Shown here one piece after another: positions 7,608 through 8,371 of a stretch of 8,371 nt of DNA (positions are counted from its first letter, which is position 1; every line of letters starts with the position of its first letter). This DNA comes from Balneolales bacterium (GTDB lineage Bacteria > Bacteroidota > Rhodothermia > Balneolales > Balneolaceae): NCBI GenBank assembly GCA_030830725.1, contig JAURMN010000175.1:1-8371 (forward strand), in the 5' to 3' direction. A program made the position numbers and the translations under genes. The notes beneath the pieces are model-generated. The model was not told where the DNA came from, did not search any database, and was given only the letters and a program-made list of their open reading frames with translations.

Positions 7608-7661
7608 TTTGGCTCAGGCTTTGGCTAAAGCTTACACTATGACTTATGCTTAGGCTTTAGC
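7608..7661 (-). repeat. Degenerate hexanucleotide tandem repeat across the yajC stop codon
   Basis: Read on the minus strand, nine consecutive 6-bp units start inside the last three yajC codons. All begin with G and end with A, and seven begin with GC; the consensus is near GCCWAA (examples: GCTAAA, GCCTAA, GCATAA, GCCAAA). The same stretch contains an 8-bp inverted repeat, GCTAAAGC (7624-7631) and GCTTTAGC (7654-7661), with a 22-nt loop. It could form a modest hairpin in the yajC transcript, but it has no T tract and is unlikely to be an intrinsic terminator. Confidence 0.6.
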
Positions 7662-7964
7662 AGCTCCCGGATTTACATCTGTGACGGAGTGTTTCAGGAA
7701 TCGAACCTTGACGCCTGAATCCACCTCGGCCAGAATAGTCTCTTCTTCAATGGAGTGGACAATCGCGATGATTCCACCACTAGTCACGATTTTATCCCCT
7801 TTTTTGATCGCAGCGATTTTATTCTGGATCTCTTTCTGCTTTTTGGACTGGGGTCGGATAATGAAAAAGTAAAACACAAAAAACAGAGCACCTAAAAAAA
7901 CAAAATTAAGGATTGCGCCTTCACTTCCACCACCTGGAGGGGTCATCAAAAAATCTTGAAACAT
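7650..7964 (-). CDS. yajC: Sec translocon accessory protein YajC
   Basis: A 104-residue single-pass inner-membrane protein. One hydrophobic segment (ILNFVFLGALFFVFYFFII, residues 18-36) is followed at once by the family hallmark RPQSKKQKE (37-45). A small cytoplasmic domain follows, with KKGDKIVTSGGIIAIV (54-69), ILAEVDSGVKVRFLKHSV (77-94) and an Ala/Lys ending. Length and motif order are normal for YajC, which associates with SecD-SecF at the SecYEG translocon. secD/secF are not visible in this window. The ATG at 7964 lacks a clear Shine-Dalgarno; the short glycine-rich N-terminus before the membrane segment is typical of the family. On the minus strand it lies upstream of the DHBP synthase gene, with which it may be co-transcribed. 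The stop codon lies inside a degenerate 6-bp tandem repeat. Confidence 0.95.
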   Translation of the reverse strand: MFQDFLMTPPGGGSEGAILNFVFLGALFFVFYFFIIRPQSKKQKEIQNKIAAIKKGDKIVTSGGIIAIVHSIEEETILAEVDSGVKVRFLKHSVTDVNPGAAKA

Positions 7965-8179
7965 TCTTGTAGAATTAAGTTAGCATGAACGGCCTTAAGA
8001 TACAGTTTTCCCCGATCAGTGAAACTACGCTTTTCTAAGGTCTGGGAACTCAATCTAGGGTACTAGACTCATTTCATCACAGGTATAATCCCGATCGATG
8101 GTAAATATATTTACAACTTTACTCAGTTAACTTTGTGAAAATGAAATTTTGGGAGTAAATTTACCGTCCTTCTATAAGA
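7965..8179. promoter_or_regulatory. Divergent intergenic region between yajC and tRNA-Val, with two palindromes
   Basis: These 215 bp contain no supported gene. They should carry the minus-strand yajC promoter and the plus-strand tRNA promoter. Near the tRNA there are two perfect palindromes sharing the half-site GTAAA/TTTAC: GTAAATATATTTAC at 8101-8114 and GTAAATTTAC at 8155-8164, their centres 52 bp apart. A weaker 5-bp inverted repeat, TCTAG-GGTA-CTAGA, lies at 8054-8067. A TATAAT at 8084-8089 has no fitting -35 element. I found no convincing yajC promoter by eye. Confidence 0.4.
8133..8161 (+). promoter_or_regulatory. Candidate promoter of tRNA-Val
   Basis: TTGTGA at 8133-8138 and TAAATT at 8156-8161 are separated by 17 bp, each matching 4 of 6 bases of the sigma-70 consensus. 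The pair would start transcription about a dozen bases before the tRNA. The -10 element lies within the palindrome at 8155-8164. Another reading is a Bacteroidota-type -7 element TAACTTTG at 8128-8135, but I see no matching TTTG upstream at the right distance. Tentative. Confidence 0.3.
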
Positions 8180-8257
8180 GGGCGCTTAGCTCAGCTGGTT
8201 CAGAGCATCTCGTTTACACCGAGGGGGTCGGGGGTTCGAATCCCTCAGCGCCCACCA
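8180..8257 (+). tRNA. tRNA-Val(UAC)
   Basis: A complete cloverleaf of 78 nt including the encoded CCA. The acceptor stem GGGCGCT pairs fully with AGCGCCC. The D stem is GCTC/GAGC with a 10-nt loop. The anticodon stem TCTCG/CGAGG (one T-G pair) closes the loop TTTACAC, giving anticodon UAC, valine, which reads GUA and by wobble other GUN codons. The variable loop is GGGTC. The T arm GGGGG-TTCGAAT-CCCTC has one G-T pair. The discriminator base is A, followed by genomic CCA at 8255-8257. It stands alone in this window and is followed directly by a terminator, so it is probably a single-gene transcript. Confidence 0.97.
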
Positions 8258-8291
8258 AAGCCGGATTCTATTTTAGAGTCCGGCTTTTTTT
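8258..8291 (+). terminator. Intrinsic terminator of tRNA-Val
   Basis: A hairpin with GCCGGA (8260-8265) pairing to TCCGGC (8279-8284) continues inward through TTCTA/TAGAG with one T-G pair, to a TTT loop. The stem is about 11 bp and is extended by AA/TT at the base. It is followed by a run of seven T (8285-8291). It begins immediately after the tRNA CCA end. Confidence 0.92.
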
Positions 8292-8371
8292 ATTTCTGGA
8301 TCCCTCTTGACTTCTGCCATGAAATAATTCTTAGATCTCAAACAGGAAATTTACCTTTTTGATCTGTTTGA
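8292..8371. other. Right-edge intergenic DNA with an inverted repeat and a possible promoter
   Basis: No gene is visible in these 80 bp. TTGACT at 8307-8312 followed 18 bp later by TTAGAT (8331-8336) is a weak candidate promoter for a gene beyond the window. A perfect 8-bp inverted repeat, TCAAACAG (8338-8345) and CTGTTTGA (8364-8371), with an 18-nt loop, ends exactly at the window edge, so its full extent is unknown. Confidence 0.3.

Noticed and set aside
7534..7649. Possible FMN riboswitch before the riboflavin gene
   Set aside because: The interval is too short and none of the conserved RFN-element segments are present; it is occupied partly by the hexamer repeat.
7624..7661. Terminator between yajC and the DHBP synthase gene
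   Set aside because: The inverted repeat has a long loop and no following T run on the minus strand.
8084..8089. Perfect TATAAT as the tRNA-Val promoter -10
   Set aside because: It lies about 90 bp upstream of the tRNA and has no acceptable -35 element 16-18 bp before it.
1..8371. CRISPR array, insertion sequence, toxin-antitoxin or phage genes
   Set aside because: There are no regularly spaced repeats, transposase motifs, or terminal repeats with target duplications; nearly all sequence is explained by housekeeping genes.

Overview
The window looks like ordinary chromosomal housekeeping DNA from a member of Bacteroidota in the broad sense. Base composition is near-balanced (mid to high 40s % G+C by eye). 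A Balneolota/Rhodothermota-like lineage is my best guess. The evidence is the neighbourhood of an eukaryote-like IleRS (type 2), a DksA/TraR-like protein without the full zinc finger, then lspA, plus an outer-envelope lipoprotein next to an EnvC-like protein. The phylum call is an inference from gene content and family variants; no database search was possible.

Layout. Positions 1-2094 (minus strand) hold a tightly coupled pair: a predicted lipoprotein of the DUF4292/LolB-like kind, then an EnvC-like coiled-coil/LytM protein that runs off the left edge. A divergent intergenic region of only 80 bp (2095-2174) separates them from a plus-strand run 2175-6437: ileS, a DksA/TraR-family gene 13 bp later, and lspA 53 bp after that. 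lspA overlaps its convergent neighbour tail to tail by 59 bp. That neighbour, at 6379-7533 (minus), has a complete DHBP synthase domain fused to a GTP cyclohydrolase II-like domain that has lost its zinc ligands. Upstream of it on the same strand is yajC (7650-7964). The 116 bp between them contains a degenerate 6-bp tandem repeat running across the yajC stop codon. At 8180-8257 there is a tRNA-Val(UAC) with an encoded CCA, followed directly by a strong intrinsic terminator. The last 80 bp contain no gene.

How the genes relate. Several act at the envelope: LspA would process lipoproteins such as the one encoded at 1258-2094, YajC is a Sec-translocon accessory, and the EnvC-like protein should regulate septal peptidoglycan amidases. 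IleRS and tRNA-Val belong to translation, the DksA-like protein to transcription control, and RibBA/RibBX to riboflavin synthesis.

I did not find a new multi-gene system. The most notable observations are protein-level departures from family consensus. IleRS carries a swapped GIHH signature instead of HIGH. The GTP cyclohydrolase II domain appears inactive. The LytM domain has lost two zinc ligands. Small-scale DNA structures of possible interest are the hexamer repeat, twin GTAAA/TTTAC palindromes upstream of the tRNA, and an inverted repeat at the right edge.
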